Of a stretch of DNA of 64,000 bases, positions 1 through 8,571 are shown in pieces (the first letter of the stretch is position 1; every line of letters begins with the position of its first letter). The DNA comes from Turicibacter faecis (GTDB lineage Bacteria; Bacillota_I; Bacilli_A; MOL361; Turicibacteraceae): positions 836,001-900,000 of the forward strand of contig NZ_AP028127.1 of the NCBI RefSeq assembly GCF_037076425.1, in the 5' to 3' direction. Under the pieces are notes generated by a model that saw only the letters and a program-made list of their open reading frames with translations, was not told the origin of the DNA and searched no databases. The translations under genes were made by a program, and so were the position numbers.

Positions 1-1
1 T

Positions 2-214
2 GGATGTTTGATTGTTTTAACGGTATATCTCGTATTAACGTTAAAGGCAGTCATTCGTTTGCTTAATGAATCACGTGTTCTAGTTAATGAGAGTACAAAG
101 ATTGTTGATGATGTGCAAGAAAAAACAAAGATCATGGGGGATTACATGACGGATGCTTTAACAAATGGGCATGGAATTTTTAAAATTTTTTCGGTGATGA
201 ATCGTCAGCGATAA
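2..214 (+). CDS. DUF948/YtxG-like membrane-associated protein, C-terminal part
   Basis: The reading frame is open to the left edge, so the start lies outside the window and only about 70 residues are visible. It begins with the end of a hydrophobic segment (IVLTVYLVLTLKAV), followed by a polar, helix-forming stretch rich in Val, Asn, Asp and Lys. This is the layout of DUF948 proteins such as Bacillus YtxG: one N-terminal membrane anchor and a coiled-coil tail. The next gene is YtxH-like, the usual partner, which supports the call. Function in these families is poorly defined and is described as envelope or stress related. A TTG at 8 could serve as a start but has no visible ribosome binding site. 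Confidence 0.6.
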   Translation, partial: GCLIVLTVYLVLTLKAVIRLLNESRVLVNESTKIVDDVQEKTKIMGDYMTDALTNGHGIFKIFSVMNRQR

Positions 215-342
215 GTTGATTCATTTCAATCACCCGATTGTTCAATAATTTTTAGCGGAAACGGTGATAATTTCCGTTAATACTTCATAGGATAATCTGA
301 AATGGGTAAAATAGAAACTGTAAAAGGAAAGGTGGTTTTTAT

Positions 343-873
343 ATGAAAAAAAGAAATGCTTTTTTCTTAGGCGCACTAGTGGGGGCAGCAGCTGTTGCCT
401 TATTTACACCTAAGTCTGGTCAGGAAATGCAAAAAGAATTATTACAAAAATTAGAGGACCTTCAATCAAAAATCAAAGATATTGAAGTGGATGAAGTAAA
501 GGCTGCTTTTACAGCGAAATTAGATGATGTAAAAGATGTGATTAATAATTTTGACTGGGAAACATCAAAAGCAGAACTTGAAGTTAAAGTGAACGAAGTA
601 AAAGCTAAATTAAACGAAATGATGGCTCGTTTAGATGAGGCTAAAGATAATATTAAAGATCAAGCGGAATTAGCTCAAGAAGATTTAGAAGAGAATTTTA
701 CTATCGTTATTGATACGGTGAAAGAACATGCAAAAGATATTGCCGAAGATGTGAAAACACGTGTTTCTAATGTTTCAGATGATGCAAAAGTGATTGCATC
801 TGATGTGGCAGATGAAGTGAAAAAGGCGACATCTGATGTTGTTGATATTGCCATGAAAAAAGAAGACAAATAA
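343..873 (+). CDS. YtxH domain-containing protein
   Basis: The 176-residue protein starts with the YtxH signature: a basic N-terminus (MKKRNA), then a short Gly/Ala-rich hydrophobic segment at about residues 7-22 ending in FTPKSGQEM. The rest, from about residue 30 to 176, is highly charged and strongly helical with LEA-like repeats containing VKAKL, KDI and DVAD elements. The start is preceded by AAAGGAAAGGTGG. It follows the YtxG-like gene by about 130 bases and ends in a strong terminator, so the pair is probably one transcription unit. YtxH proteins are small membrane-anchored proteins linked to general stress in Bacillus; no enzymatic role is known. The family call is firm and the function is not. 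Confidence 0.85.
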   Translation: MKKRNAFFLGALVGAAAVALFTPKSGQEMQKELLQKLEDLQSKIKDIEVDEVKAAFTAKLDDVKDVINNFDWETSKAELEVKVNEVKAKLNEMMARLDEAKDNIKDQAELAQEDLEENFTIVIDTVKEHAKDIAEDVKTRVSNVSDDAKVIASDVADEVKKATSDVVDIAMKKEDK

Positions 874-874
874 T

Positions 875-919
875 GAAAAGGAATAGCTCCTTCATAGAAG
901 AAAGGGCTATTCCTTTTTA
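875..919 (+). terminator. Rho-independent terminator after the YtxH gene
   Basis: The arm AAAAGGAATAGC pairs with GCTATTCCTTTT across a loop of about 14 bases and is followed by a short T-run. Confidence 0.85.
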
Positions 920-955
920 ACATCATAACAATCGGCGTGATGACTTAATGAATAG

Positions 956-993
956 AAAAAAGAGTTATGCCTTTCCCCAACATAACTCTTTTT
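956..993. terminator. Bidirectional hairpin terminator
   Basis: The arms AAAAAGAGTTATG and CATAACTCTTTTT flank an 11-base loop. It lies at the stop codon of the small minus-strand gene and has T-runs in both directions. Confidence 0.8.
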
Positions 994-996
994 AAA

Positions 997-1203
997 TTAG
1001 CAATAATAACAAAGCGTATAGCTTGTTAATAAATATTGCGGAATAAGATTAATTTTACAAGGTTTAATCAAAGGCGCTAACTCGTACGCATATGCGACGA
1101 CTTCATTCATTGTTGGATGAAAATGAATATAATCTTCTATGTCTGGATCATAGAGTCCCCATGCTTCCCTTGAATAACAATATTGAATGTAGAGTTCTTT
1201 CAT
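997..1203 (-). CDS. Small hypothetical protein
   Basis: I do not recognise this 68-residue protein. The frame also opens six codons further upstream, at 1221. The ATG at 1203 is the better start because AAGTGAGG sits 5-8 bases before it and would be inside the gene otherwise. A TATAAT-like -10 lies near 1240 on the minus strand and a terminator overlaps the end, so it looks like a complete single-gene unit. It is rich in Tyr (9) with a Cys-Tyr-Tyr-Cys end and has no membrane segment. The gene signals are good and no function can be given. Confidence 0.6.
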   Translation of the reverse strand: MKELYIQYCYSREAWGLYDPDIEDYIHFHPTMNEVVAYAYELAPLIKPCKINLIPQYLLTSYTLCYYC

Positions 1204-1273
1204 TATATCCCTCACTTTCAATGAGAAAATGTAGATTAATTATATAATGGAGCCAAAGTTTATTTTGTCGTTT

Positions 1274-2527
1274 TTACTCCACGTTTAAAAAATCCATTTT
1301 TTCATTTAACGTTTTTAAAATATAAAGAGCTGACTTATATTTATGCTGCTTTTCGTAGATGTGATGAAGTTGGTAAGAGTAGAGTTCGAACGCCTGACGA
1401 TCATGGCGTTTTTTTGCAAAAGGAATCGCTTCTCCCTGAAGGAAGATTCGAAAAGAATCTGAAAGAGGGCGATTCATGAGGTAATGATAGAATTTCCATT
1501 TTAAAATATCGGGGAGCGGCACAGCAAAAGGGAAATGGGTTAACTGCTGTAGCAACTGTTTTAATTTAGTAGTTTGTTGAGACTGATAGTAAAGGTCCAT
1601 TAAGGACGTAAGGGTTTCAACCTTATAGGATGACGTCTTTAGACCTTGAATGTACATGATTTCAGCATTAGGGTAATCTTTAAGGGCGGTGTAATACTCA
1701 CCGTAACGATTAAATAAGGTAGACACTTGTCTGTATGGGTCTTTAAGTGTTAACTTCGCTTTTAATTTTTCAAGTAAAGGGGAGGCGGTTGAAAATAGAT
1801 GAGTGAATGTATATTCTTGACATAAAAGAAGCTCACAGTCAAGCGCGTATCCCATTGCATAATCTTTGAGGAAGAGGGCATTCGCCTCATAGGCCAATTG
1901 AACGGCCTTCAACGAGTGGCGGGAAAGTGAGTAATAACGGGCTAACATCAAAAGGAGCAGGGGATCATCCCAATGGTGTTTGATCGCTAACTCATAAGAG
2001 AGGTCGTAGTATCCTTTACTAAGTTGTCCATCATGTAATAAAAAGTAGTAATAACCCATAAAGAGAAAATAAAATTGAAGTTCTTCTACCGAAAAATAAG
2101 GGAGCATTTTTTCAAGGAAGGGCATCTCACGTTTGGCATAACTGGTGTTTCCTTGAAGAAGATAATAAGAAAATTTGAGGAGGGAGAACTGGTAGTGCAG
2201 TTCAAAATGTGCTTCGTTTAAGTCATGGGCGGATAAGTCTTGATGATAAATCATTTGGCGAATGGGAAAGAGCCATCCCTTTACGGGTGGCTTTTTCCTA
2301 GGAGAAAGCGTTAATTTTTTATAGATAGCCTCTAACAGGGAAGCGGAAGGAGCGAGTTTTCCAGTTTCGATTTTTGATAAGGTAGACGGGGAACAAAGCG
2401 GTGTAAAGTCTTCCATTTTTAGCTTTAAAAACAACCGTCTATCTCGAATGAAGAAACCAGCAGGGTACACTTCTTCAGTGGATAAACGTTCATGCATGAT
2501 TTGTTGAGCGCGTTGATAACATTTCAT
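1274..2527 (-). CDS. Helix-turn-helix regulator with TPR-like C-terminus (Rgg/PlcR-like layout)
   Basis: The 417-residue protein has an N-terminal helix-turn-helix of the XRE type at about residues 25-75, with the signature CSPSTLSKIETGKLAPSASLLEAI. The remaining 330 or so residues are helical repeats rich in Tyr and Leu (for example LALLMLARYYSLSRHSLKAVQLAYEANALF), as in TPR-containing RRNPP regulators that bind short peptides. The start is supported by GAGGTG seven bases upstream. No peptide gene of the usual kind could be identified next to it. The overall class is clear; target genes and the ligand are unknown. Confidence 0.75.
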   Translation of the reverse strand: MKCYQRAQQIMHERLSTEEVYPAGFFIRDRRLFLKLKMEDFTPLCSPSTLSKIETGKLAPSASLLEAIYKKLTLSPRKKPPVKGWLFPIRQMIYHQDLSAHDLNEAHFELHYQFSLLKFSYYLLQGNTSYAKREMPFLEKMLPYFSVEELQFYFLFMGYYYFLLHDGQLSKGYYDLSYELAIKHHWDDPLLLLMLARYYSLSRHSLKAVQLAYEANALFLKDYAMGYALDCELLLCQEYTFTHLFSTASPLLEKLKAKLTLKDPYRQVSTLFNRYGEYYTALKDYPNAEIMYIQGLKTSSYKVETLTSLMDLYYQSQQTTKLKQLLQQLTHFPFAVPLPDILKWKFYHYLMNRPLSDSFRIFLQGEAIPFAKKRHDRQAFELYSYQLHHIYEKQHKYKSALYILKTLNEKMDFLNVE

Positions 2528-2603
2528 AAGACACCTCGTTTAGTTAATGAATTAATCCCTTCAAGACTTAAGATAAAAAATAATTTAGGTCTAGTGATAA
2601 AAA

Positions 2604-2681
2604 AGCGATGATTTAAGGAGAAGATCGAAAGGGATAGTCTTTTTTGATATCAGCCTTTTCTAGCAGAAAAAAATCATCGCT
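2604..2681. repeat. Long-loop inverted repeat
   Basis: AGCGATGATTT at 2604-2614 is exactly repeated as its complement at 2671-2681, with 56 bases between. T-runs follow on both strands. It lies upstream of the helix-turn-helix gene. It could be a structured untranslated region or a weak terminator. Confidence 0.45.
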
Positions 2682-2895
2682 ACCTTTTTAGTTTAACAAA
2701 ACAATAGATGGATCACTATGGATGATATGGATAAAAATATGAACGGAGTTGACAATAAGAAGGAAAGGGGCACGCTAGAAGGTAAGTGTTGTCTAGTATT
2801 AGTAAGGAAGCAGAAAGTTAGCCCTTCGTTTAGTCGAATCGTTTTTCGTAAAAAATGTTCATGAGAAGAGGGGGGCGTATAAGGTGCATAATGAG

Positions 2896-2923
2896 CAGGG
2901 GAAGGACACATCCCCCTGTTTTT
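2896..2923 (+). terminator. Plus-strand hairpin terminator without an assigned gene
   Basis: CAGGGG pairs with CCCCTG across a loop of about 11 bases, followed by TTTTT. No gene was found just upstream of it. Confidence 0.5.
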
Positions 2924-2928
2924 GCAAA

Positions 2929-2960
2929 CAAAAAGACGATTTCAGTAGAGAAATCGTCGT
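2929..2960 (-). terminator. Probable former mrp terminator, displaced by ISL3 copy 1
   Basis: Read on the minus strand, GACGATTTC pairs with GAAATCGTC across six bases and is followed by TTTTTG. It faces the same way as mrp. It now lies about 1.56 kb from the mrp stop, with only the IS between them. Confidence 0.7.
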
Positions 2961-3115
2961 TGTTATTCAATTTATTTTGGTTCTATAATTTTTGGTGTGG
3001 GTGGGATTACTCACACCTTTTTGATTGCCATAAATATTGAGACAAAAAAAAGAGACATAGTCCCCAAAATCCTATACAATGTAATCGGCTAAAACAACAC
3101 GAAAGGATTGGTTTT

Positions 3116-4452
3116 ATGTCTCATACTAATTGTATCTCAACTTTACTTGATTTAAAAGATAAAAATATTACTTTTTCAGAAAATTGTATCCAGGAAACTC
3201 AGATTAAGAATGTTCGTTCTAAACTTATTTTGGGGACTCTTTCTTTTCAACCGACTCATTGCTACCACTGTGGTCATTCTTTTGACTCAAATATCATTAA
3301 ACACGGCTTCAAAACTTCACGTATTAAGCTAGTCAAAATTTCCGGATTTGATGCTTATCTAGACTTAAAAAAACAACGTTATAAATGCCGTCATTGTGAC
3401 CGAACATTTACCCTAGAAACATCTTTTGTTAACCCTAATTGTTTTATTTCCACTCCCGTAAAACAAGCCATCTTTTTAGAAGCTAGTCATAAGAAATCCG
3501 AAACAGATATTGCACGTGAGCTTAACGTTTCTCATTCAACCGTTAACCGCGTCATTCATTCTTCCTATGAAGAACAGCCGCTTCCCTTTAATTCTCTCCC
3601 AAAAGTTCTTTGTTTTGACGAGTTTAAGTCAGTTAAATCGGCCGAGGGTCACCTGCCATGCGAAGCATGTATCCTCCATTGGTAGGGAACGGAGCAATGT
3701 CCTTCATTTTTTGTGATGCGTCCAATGGAAAGCTAATTAATATCGTTGAAGACCGTCGCTTAAGTACTCTAAAGGACTATTTTATGCGGTTTTCTAAGGA
3801 AACTCGTGAAGGTGTAACCCACATCGTCATTGACATGTACGCCCCTTATATGACACTCATTAAAGAGGTATTCCCTAAGGCTAAGATTGTTTTAGATAAA
3901 TTTCATATCGTTCAACTAGTCTCTCGTGCTCTTAATAAAACACGCATTCGTTTCATGAATCAAAATAAAGAGTTTTATAATAAATTCAAACATTATTGGC
4001 GACTTCTCTTAAAAGCCCAAGAAGATCTTAATGCCACTCATTACTTCTATTCCAACTGCTTCAAAAAGATGATCTCTCAACAAGAAATTATTGACTTTTT
4101 ATTAGCCCTAGACCCTGAACTAAAGGAGACTTATGATTTCTACCAAACTGTCCAACAGGCTATTAAACTTCGTAACCTTGAAATATTTCATCATGCCATT
4201 CAACATCCCTCTGACCTGCTTTCACACGAAATGAAAACAGCTTTAAAAACACTCACTCATTATCAAGATTATGTCAAAAATACTATCGAAACTCCCTATA
4301 CAAATGGAGTACTTGAAGGAATTAACAACAATATCAAAGTCATTAAGCGAATCGCTTTTGGATACCGTAGTTTCTACCATTTCAAAGCAAGAATTTTGAT
4401 TATTCATAAATACACTTTTGAACAAAAAAAGAAGAGGAATCAAACCATCTAA
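3116..4452 (+). pseudogene. ISL3-family transposase split by a 44-nt insertion
   Basis: The N-terminal part (3116 to a stop at 3685) has the ISL3 zinc-binding motif CYHCGH...CRHCDRTF at about residues 50-100, a helix-turn-helix (ARELNVSHSTVNRV) and the first catalytic region (CFDEFKSVKSAEG). The C-terminal part continues in another frame from about 3691 with AMSFIFCDAS, IVIDMYAPY and the end NGVLEGINNNIKVIKRIAFGYR. Removing 3647-3690 joins the halves as SAEG-AMSF with no other change. The 44 bases shift the frame and bring in a TAG stop. Unless the insertion is bypassed, no full transposase is made. Confidence 0.9.
3647..3690 (+). repeat. 44-nt palindromic insertion unit (type B) in ISL3 copy 1
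   Basis: The unit starts GGTCACCT and ends TAGGGAAC. An outer stem (CCTGCC with GGTAGG, one mismatch) encloses an inner stem CATGC-GAA-GCATG, with an 11-base bulge on one side only. It is identical to 8528-8571 and differs from 9317-9360 at a few positions. Its borders are defined by comparison with the expected uninterrupted transposase frame. Confidence 0.85.
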
Positions 4453-4520
4453 AGAATAGCCTAATTCCTCCCGATTATATGTATAGATTTTATTCACCCA
4501 CACTATTTGACAAAGAACCT

Positions 4521-5534
4521 TTATTTTAATGCTTTTAATACTTTGTTTGCAAGGCCGAGGTAAGCAACTCCAATATCCTCTGTTGGAGTGAAGATGGAGT
4601 GTGAGAGGTTATTTTGTGGTTGACCGATTGGGAGTGTAGCAAGTAGGTCAACCTTTAAGGCATTTGCAACGATTTCTCCACCACCTGAACCAAAAATCGC
4701 CTCATGGGCCTGATTGACTGGATTTGGGTAATAAGACATGTTTTCAACGACCCCAAGGATTTGATGTTTAAGTGTTTGAGCCATATACCCTGATTTCACG
4801 GCAATATGTGAAGCGGTCGGATGAGGAGTGGTTACAACGATGACATAGGCTTCAGGAATAAGCTTTTGAATATCGATGGCAACATCACCTGTACCAGGAG
4901 GGAGATCGATGAGCATAAAATCTAAGTTCTCGTCCCATTCCACGTCGTTAAAAAAGTGATTTAACATTCGATTAAGCATTGGACCGCGCCACATGAGTGG
5001 TTGATCGTCTTCTAAGAAAAACTCTGTTGAAATGACAGGAATATCAAACGCCTTTGGAGGATAGATTTTATTATTGCTCGCTAATTGGAATCCTTCTTTT
5101 TTCATTTCGAAAATATGAGGGATACTTGGTCCGTAAATATCAGCGTCAATAATCCCAACCTTTTTTCCTAAGCGTGCAAGTGCAACGGCTAAATTAGCTG
5201 TAACCGTTGATTTTCCAACGCCACCTTTTCCCGAGGTAATGGCGATATAAGTTGTTTTTTTCTTTGTTGTCGATTCTTCTTGTGATGGAAGCTGCTCAAA
5301 TTGTAATTTAACTCCACGGAATTTAAAGTCAATTTTAATAAGTTTCGCTAATTGGCGTGAGAGTGTTTTTTCTTCTGGGCCTTTAATTAATCCGATGGCG
5401 AGAATCGCTGTTACAATTGAATCCTCTTCATTGACGGCGAGATGGCGAATACTGTGCTGTTCGCCTAACGTTTTTTGTGTGCTTGGATCGATTAATTGTT
5501 CAATCGCTTGTTTGATTTGTTCTTTTATCGTCAT
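4521..5534 (-). CDS. mrp: Mrp/ApbC-family P-loop ATPase (SalA-like)
   Basis: This is a 337-residue protein of the Mrp/NBP35 family, which carries Fe-S clusters or, in SalA-like members, acts in regulation. Residues 1-85 resemble the MIP18/DUF59 domain. The P-loop [10 protein letters not shown] at about 101-110 is the deviant Walker A of this family, followed by [10 protein letters not shown] and the DLPPGTGD motif. The CxxC cluster-binding pair usual after ENMSYF is missing here ([15 protein letters not shown]), as in SalA. The start at 5534 is preceded by AAAGGAG; the frame also opens at a TTG three codons earlier. The stop codon lies in the target duplication of ISL3 copy 1, so the gene has lost its nearby terminator. 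Confidence 0.9.
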   Translation of the reverse strand: MTIKEQIKQAIEQLIDPSTQKTLGEQHSIRHLAVNEEDSIVTAILAIGLIKGPEEKTLSRQLAKLIKIDFKFRGVKLQFEQLPSQEESTTKKKTTYIAITSGKGGVGKSTVTANLAVALARLGKKVGIIDADIYGPSIPHIFEMKKEGFQLASNNKIYPPKAFDIPVISTEFFLEDDQPLMWRGPMLNRMLNHFFNDVEWDENLDFMLIDLPPGTGDVAIDIQKLIPEAYVIVVTTPHPTASHIAVKSGYMAQTLKHQILGVVENMSYYPNPVNQAHEAIFGSGGGEIVANALKVDLLATLPIGQPQNNLSHSIFTPTEDIGVAYLGLANKVLKALK

Positions 5535-5609
5535 GTTTAACAACTCCTTTATTAAAACATATGAATCATCTAATTTTTATTATACCTTAAAATAGACGAA
5601 ATGCCTGAG

Positions 5610-6809
5610 TTAACGCTCAATGTGAAGAGGAAAATTCATATATTCTTCTTGGTTTAGTTGGGTGCAAAGTGGTTCGGGTAAAATCGCGCTATAGGCAGCG
5701 GTGACCGCCTGTTCGTGCTTGAGAATTTCATGAGCTTTTAGCTCGAATTTACTATATATAGGAACCGTCACTTCCTTTTTAATCTGTTTTAAATAGCGTT
5801 TACCTGTAGGGGTCGAACCTAAAATTCGAACGTAAGGGGCGCCGTTTTCAATCTGTAAAGCACGAATCCAAGTTTTTTCAGTTTGCGTCAAAATGTGAGC
5901 ACAAATACGTTGAATCCGTGTTCGGGTATAGCGCTTGGTTTTGACATGATTCATAAATTCTTCAAAGCTTGAACTCTTTATCATCGCAGCATATAAACGG
6001 TTTTCAAGTCCTTCTTCAACATCATGGATGCCGAGGAGGCCTTTAGGGGTGAGCGTGAGAATTTTTTGCTTAAGAAACGGAAAATAGGCTTCCCACGTGT
6101 GGTAGGTTGCTGTTAGCTCATAATGCTCCTTTAATAGGTGGGCCACATTTTTTGGGACAAATGCATCAATGGCTTGTCCCTTTTCACGGAGATTTCTGAT
6201 AGACGTTGCACTAGAAATCGCGTGATGCGTTGGGGCGAGGTCGCGGTAATCACTATGTATTCGTGTTAACGTGCCAGCCGTTATCGGACTATTTAATTCA
6301 CGAATAGCTTTGAGGTAGTAAAGACCTAGGGTGTTGTTTGGAGAGGTTGCTAACTCATGATTTAGATTAAAGGATTCTAAGGTCGCGGCACTTGCCTTTG
6401 GAAGACTAAGCCCTGATTTTAGCTGTTGTTTGAGTTTTTTTTGAAATTGATCCTCTTGCATGATTTGATCGAGGGTCAATAATTCATTAATATTTCCGCT
6501 TTCGCTTCCAAAAATGAGTTCATTTACGCGTAAATGTGTTAAAATAGAAACGGCCCCTTTTGCAAATAAGTCGGCAGATTGACAACTATAGACATAAGGA
6601 AGTTCAACGACGAGATCGGCGCCGTTTAACAGTGCCATTTTAGCGCGTTCCCATTTGTTTACAATCGTCGGTTCCCCTCGTTGGGTAAAATGTCCACTCA
6701 TCACGACAATGAGCACATCGGCCTGTGATTGTTTAAGACTTTCTGTTAAATGGTATAAATGACCGTTATGGAATGGGTTATATTCAACGATTAAACCGGT
6801 TGCTTTCAT
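5610..6809 (-). CDS. tmcAL: tRNA(Met) cytidine acetate ligase (YlbM family)
   Basis: The 399-residue protein opens with GLIVEYNPFHNGHLYHL, containing the HxGH motif (residues 14-17) of nucleotidyltransferase-type enzymes. It continues with SGHFTQRGEPTIVNKWERAKMAL and GADLVVELP, all typical of YlbM/TmcAL. This enzyme uses acetate and ATP to make N4-acetylcytidine at the wobble position of elongator tRNA-Met. Length matches the family (about 400). Neighbouring yceD and rpmF are the usual companions of ylbM in Bacillus, here divergently placed. The start has a good Shine-Dalgarno (AAGGTGAT) upstream. Confidence 0.93.
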   Translation of the reverse strand: MKATGLIVEYNPFHNGHLYHLTESLKQSQADVLIVVMSGHFTQRGEPTIVNKWERAKMALLNGADLVVELPYVYSCQSADLFAKGAVSILTHLRVNELIFGSESGNINELLTLDQIMQEDQFQKKLKQQLKSGLSLPKASAATLESFNLNHELATSPNNTLGLYYLKAIRELNSPITAGTLTRIHSDYRDLAPTHHAISSATSIRNLREKGQAIDAFVPKNVAHLLKEHYELTATYHTWEAYFPFLKQKILTLTPKGLLGIHDVEEGLENRLYAAMIKSSSFEEFMNHVKTKRYTRTRIQRICAHILTQTEKTWIRALQIENGAPYVRILGSTPTGKRYLKQIKKEVTVPIYSKFELKAHEILKHEQAVTAAYSAILPEPLCTQLNQEEYMNFPLHIER

Positions 6810-7024
6810 CTTTTATCACCTTCCTTGTTTTATTATAGCAAAGATTAGGTGAACATCGCTAAAGTTTTAGCGGATGAGGCGTTGATTCGGTTAACGAAAT
6901 GGCCTATTTTTTTTTGGGATGGATAGATGATATTCCCTGATGAGTAGGGGATATTAAAAAGGAGTGCTACGCGATAAATTTATAAGATTACAATTCTTTT
7001 TGTTGAAAATTATCAAGTGATGTG

Positions 7025-7053
7025 TTGACAATAGGATACAAAGTATGTATAAT
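7025..7053 (+). promoter_or_regulatory. Consensus sigma-A promoter of yceD-rpmF
   Basis: TTGACA at 7025-7030 and TATAAT at 7048-7053 are both perfect and separated by 17 bases. They lie 30 bases upstream of the chosen yceD start. Confidence 0.9.
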
Positions 7054-7082
7054 GTAATCTGTTGCAATTAGAGGTGATTGTA

Positions 7083-7604
7083 ATGAAATGGGCAATTGCT
7101 CAACTAGTCAAACAAGGTTCCAAAGTTTTTGAAATTGATGAACTGATTGATTTCTCTGACATTGTGAACGCACACGATGAAATTCGTAAACTTTCAAAGG
7201 TTAAAGTGACAGGAACAGGACAGCTTCAAGGAAAAAAAGTTGTTTTCAACCTTCATATCGAAGGGACGATGACACTCCCTTGTGCCGTTACACTGGATGA
7301 TGTAGAGTATCCATTTGATTACGATTCAGTAGAAATTTTCGTATTAGATGCTGATCTCTATGAAGAAGGTGAAGACGAGTATCTCGTAACTGGAACAACA
7401 ATTGAACTCGCACCGATTATTTGGCAAAATATTTTGCTACAAAAACCTTTACGTGTGGTGAAGGAAGGTGCTTACGAAGAAATGAAGAAAAAAGGTATCG
7501 AATTTGAAACAGAAGAAGATTTGCACGAATCAGAACCTGAAGTAAAAGTCGATCCGCGATTAGCAGTTTTATCAAAATTGCTAAATGATACTCAAGATAA
7601 GTAG
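7083..7604 (+). CDS. YceD family (DUF177) protein
   Basis: The 173-residue acidic protein matches the DUF177/YceD family that sits just upstream of rpmF in most bacteria and is linked to 23S rRNA or ribosome maturation. The typical centre [24 protein letters not shown] is visible, with an acidic stretch and the C-terminal [12 protein letters not shown] motif. The ATG at 7083 is chosen because GAGGTG lies seven bases upstream; the frame opens seven codons earlier at a TTG with no such site. It is cotranscribed with rpmF, 11 bases downstream. Confidence 0.88.
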   Translation: MKWAIAQLVKQGSKVFEIDELIDFSDIVNAHDEIRKLSKVKVTGTGQLQGKKVVFNLHIEGTMTLPCAVTLDDVEYPFDYDSVEIFVLDADLYEEGEDEYLVTGTTIELAPIIWQNILLQKPLRVVKEGAYEEMKKKGIEFETEEDLHESEPEVKVDPRLAVLSKLLNDTQDK

Positions 7605-7615
7605 GAGGTGTCAAC

Positions 7616-7795
7616 ATGGCTGTACCACAAAGAAGAACATCTAAAACTGCAAAACGTAAACGTCGTACTCACTTCAAATTAGAAGTACCAGGTATGGTAG
7701 CTTGCCCACAATGTGGAGAAATGAAATTATCTCACCGCGTATGTGGAACTTGCGGAACTTACAAAGGACGCGAAGTTGTTAAAACTGAAGAATAA
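7616..7795 (+). CDS. rpmF: 50S ribosomal protein L32
   Basis: This 59-residue basic protein begins [20 protein letters not shown], the standard L32 N-terminus, and carries the zinc ribbon CPQCGE...[12 protein letters not shown] at about residues 30-52 with four cysteines. AGGAGGTG lies just upstream. It follows yceD as in most bacteria. The four-cysteine form suggests zinc binding. A long perfect palindrome and then a terminator follow at once. Confidence 0.97.
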   Translation: MAVPQRRTSKTAKRKRRTHFKLEVPGMVACPQCGEMKLSHRVCGTCGTYKGREVVKTEE

Positions 7796-7797
7796 TC

Positions 7798-7823
7798 CTT
7801 TATTAATGGGCCCATTAATAAAG
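7798..7823. repeat. 26-bp perfect palindrome behind rpmF
   Basis: CTTTATTAATGGG is followed directly by its exact complement with no loop bases, starting three bases after the rpmF stop. The conventional rpmF terminator follows at 7831. Confidence 0.8.
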
Positions 7824-7830
7824 ATTAGCG

Positions 7831-7860
7831 AACCAGAACAGAAATGTTCTGGTTTTTTTG
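7831..7860 (+). terminator. rpmF terminator
   Basis: ACCAGAACA pairs with TGTTCTGGT across a GAAA loop, followed by seven T residues. The left end of ISL3 copy 2 begins just after it. Confidence 0.9.
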
Positions 7861-8527
7861 TGGTTCTATAATATTTGGTGTGGGTGATGCCCACGCCTCT
7901 TTTATTGGAATTAAAAAATAAGTACAAAAAAAGAGACATAACGTCCCAAATTCTATACAATGTAATCGACCAAAAAAACACGAAAGGATTGGGTTTACGT
8001 CTCACACTAATTGTATCTCAACTTTACTTGATTTAAAAGATAAAAATATTACTTTTTCAGAAAATTGTATCCAAGAAACTCAAATTAAGAATGTCCGTTC
8101 TAAACTTATTTTAGGCACTCTTTCTTTTCAACCGACTCATTGCTATCACTGTGGTCATTCTTTTGACTCAAATATCATTAAACACGGCTTCAAAACTTCA
8201 CGTATTAAGCTAGTCAAAATTTCCGGATTTGATGCTTATCTAGACTTAAAAAAACAACGTTATAAATGCCGTCATTGTGACCGAACATTTACCCTAGAAA
8301 CATCTCTTGTTAACCCTAATTGTTTTATTTCCACCCCCGTAAAACAAGCCATCTTTTTAGAAGCTAGTCATAAGAAATCCGAAACAGATATTGCACGTGA
8401 GCTTAACGTTTCTCATTCAACCGTTAACCGCGTCATTCATTCTTCCTATGAAGAACAGCCGCTTCCCTTTAATTCTCTCCCAAAAGTTCTTTGTTTTGAC
8501 GAGTTTAAGTCGGTTAAATCGGCCGAG

Positions 8528-8571
8528 GGTCACCTGCCATGCGAAGCATGTATCCTCCATTGGTAGGGAAC
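8528..8571 (+). repeat. 44-nt palindromic insertion unit (type B) in ISL3 copy 2
   Basis: All 44 bases are identical to 3647-3690 and sit at the same transposase codon, so the insertion predates the split of the two IS copies. Confidence 0.85.

Larger units (their letters stand above)
2528..2978. other. Non-coding stretch before the first ISL3 copy
   Basis: No convincing gene was found in these 450 bases. A 48-codon plus-strand frame at 2718-2864 has no good ribosome binding site. The stretch holds a long inverted repeat (2604-2681), a plus-strand hairpin terminator (2896-2923) and a minus-strand terminator (2929-2960). The last is probably the original terminator of mrp, separated from it by the IS. 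Confidence 0.5.
2979..4519 (+). mobile_element. ISL3-family insertion sequence, copy 1
   Basis: The element has imperfect terminal inverted repeats: the left end reads GGTTCTATAATTTTTGGTGT and the right end, on the other strand, GGTTCTTTGTCAAATAGTGT; both continue GGGTG. It is flanked by an exact 8-base direct repeat, TTTATTTT, at 2971-2978 and 4520-4527, the size ISL3 elements make. The right repeat overlaps the stop codon of mrp. The transposase is interrupted by a 44-nt hairpin insertion at 3647-3690. The second copy lies at 7862-9498 in the same direction. Confidence 0.9.

Noticed and set aside
2855-3040. Open frame of 61 codons on the plus strand before ISL3 copy 1
   Set aside because: It crosses two hairpin terminators and the IS border and has no protein-like pattern.
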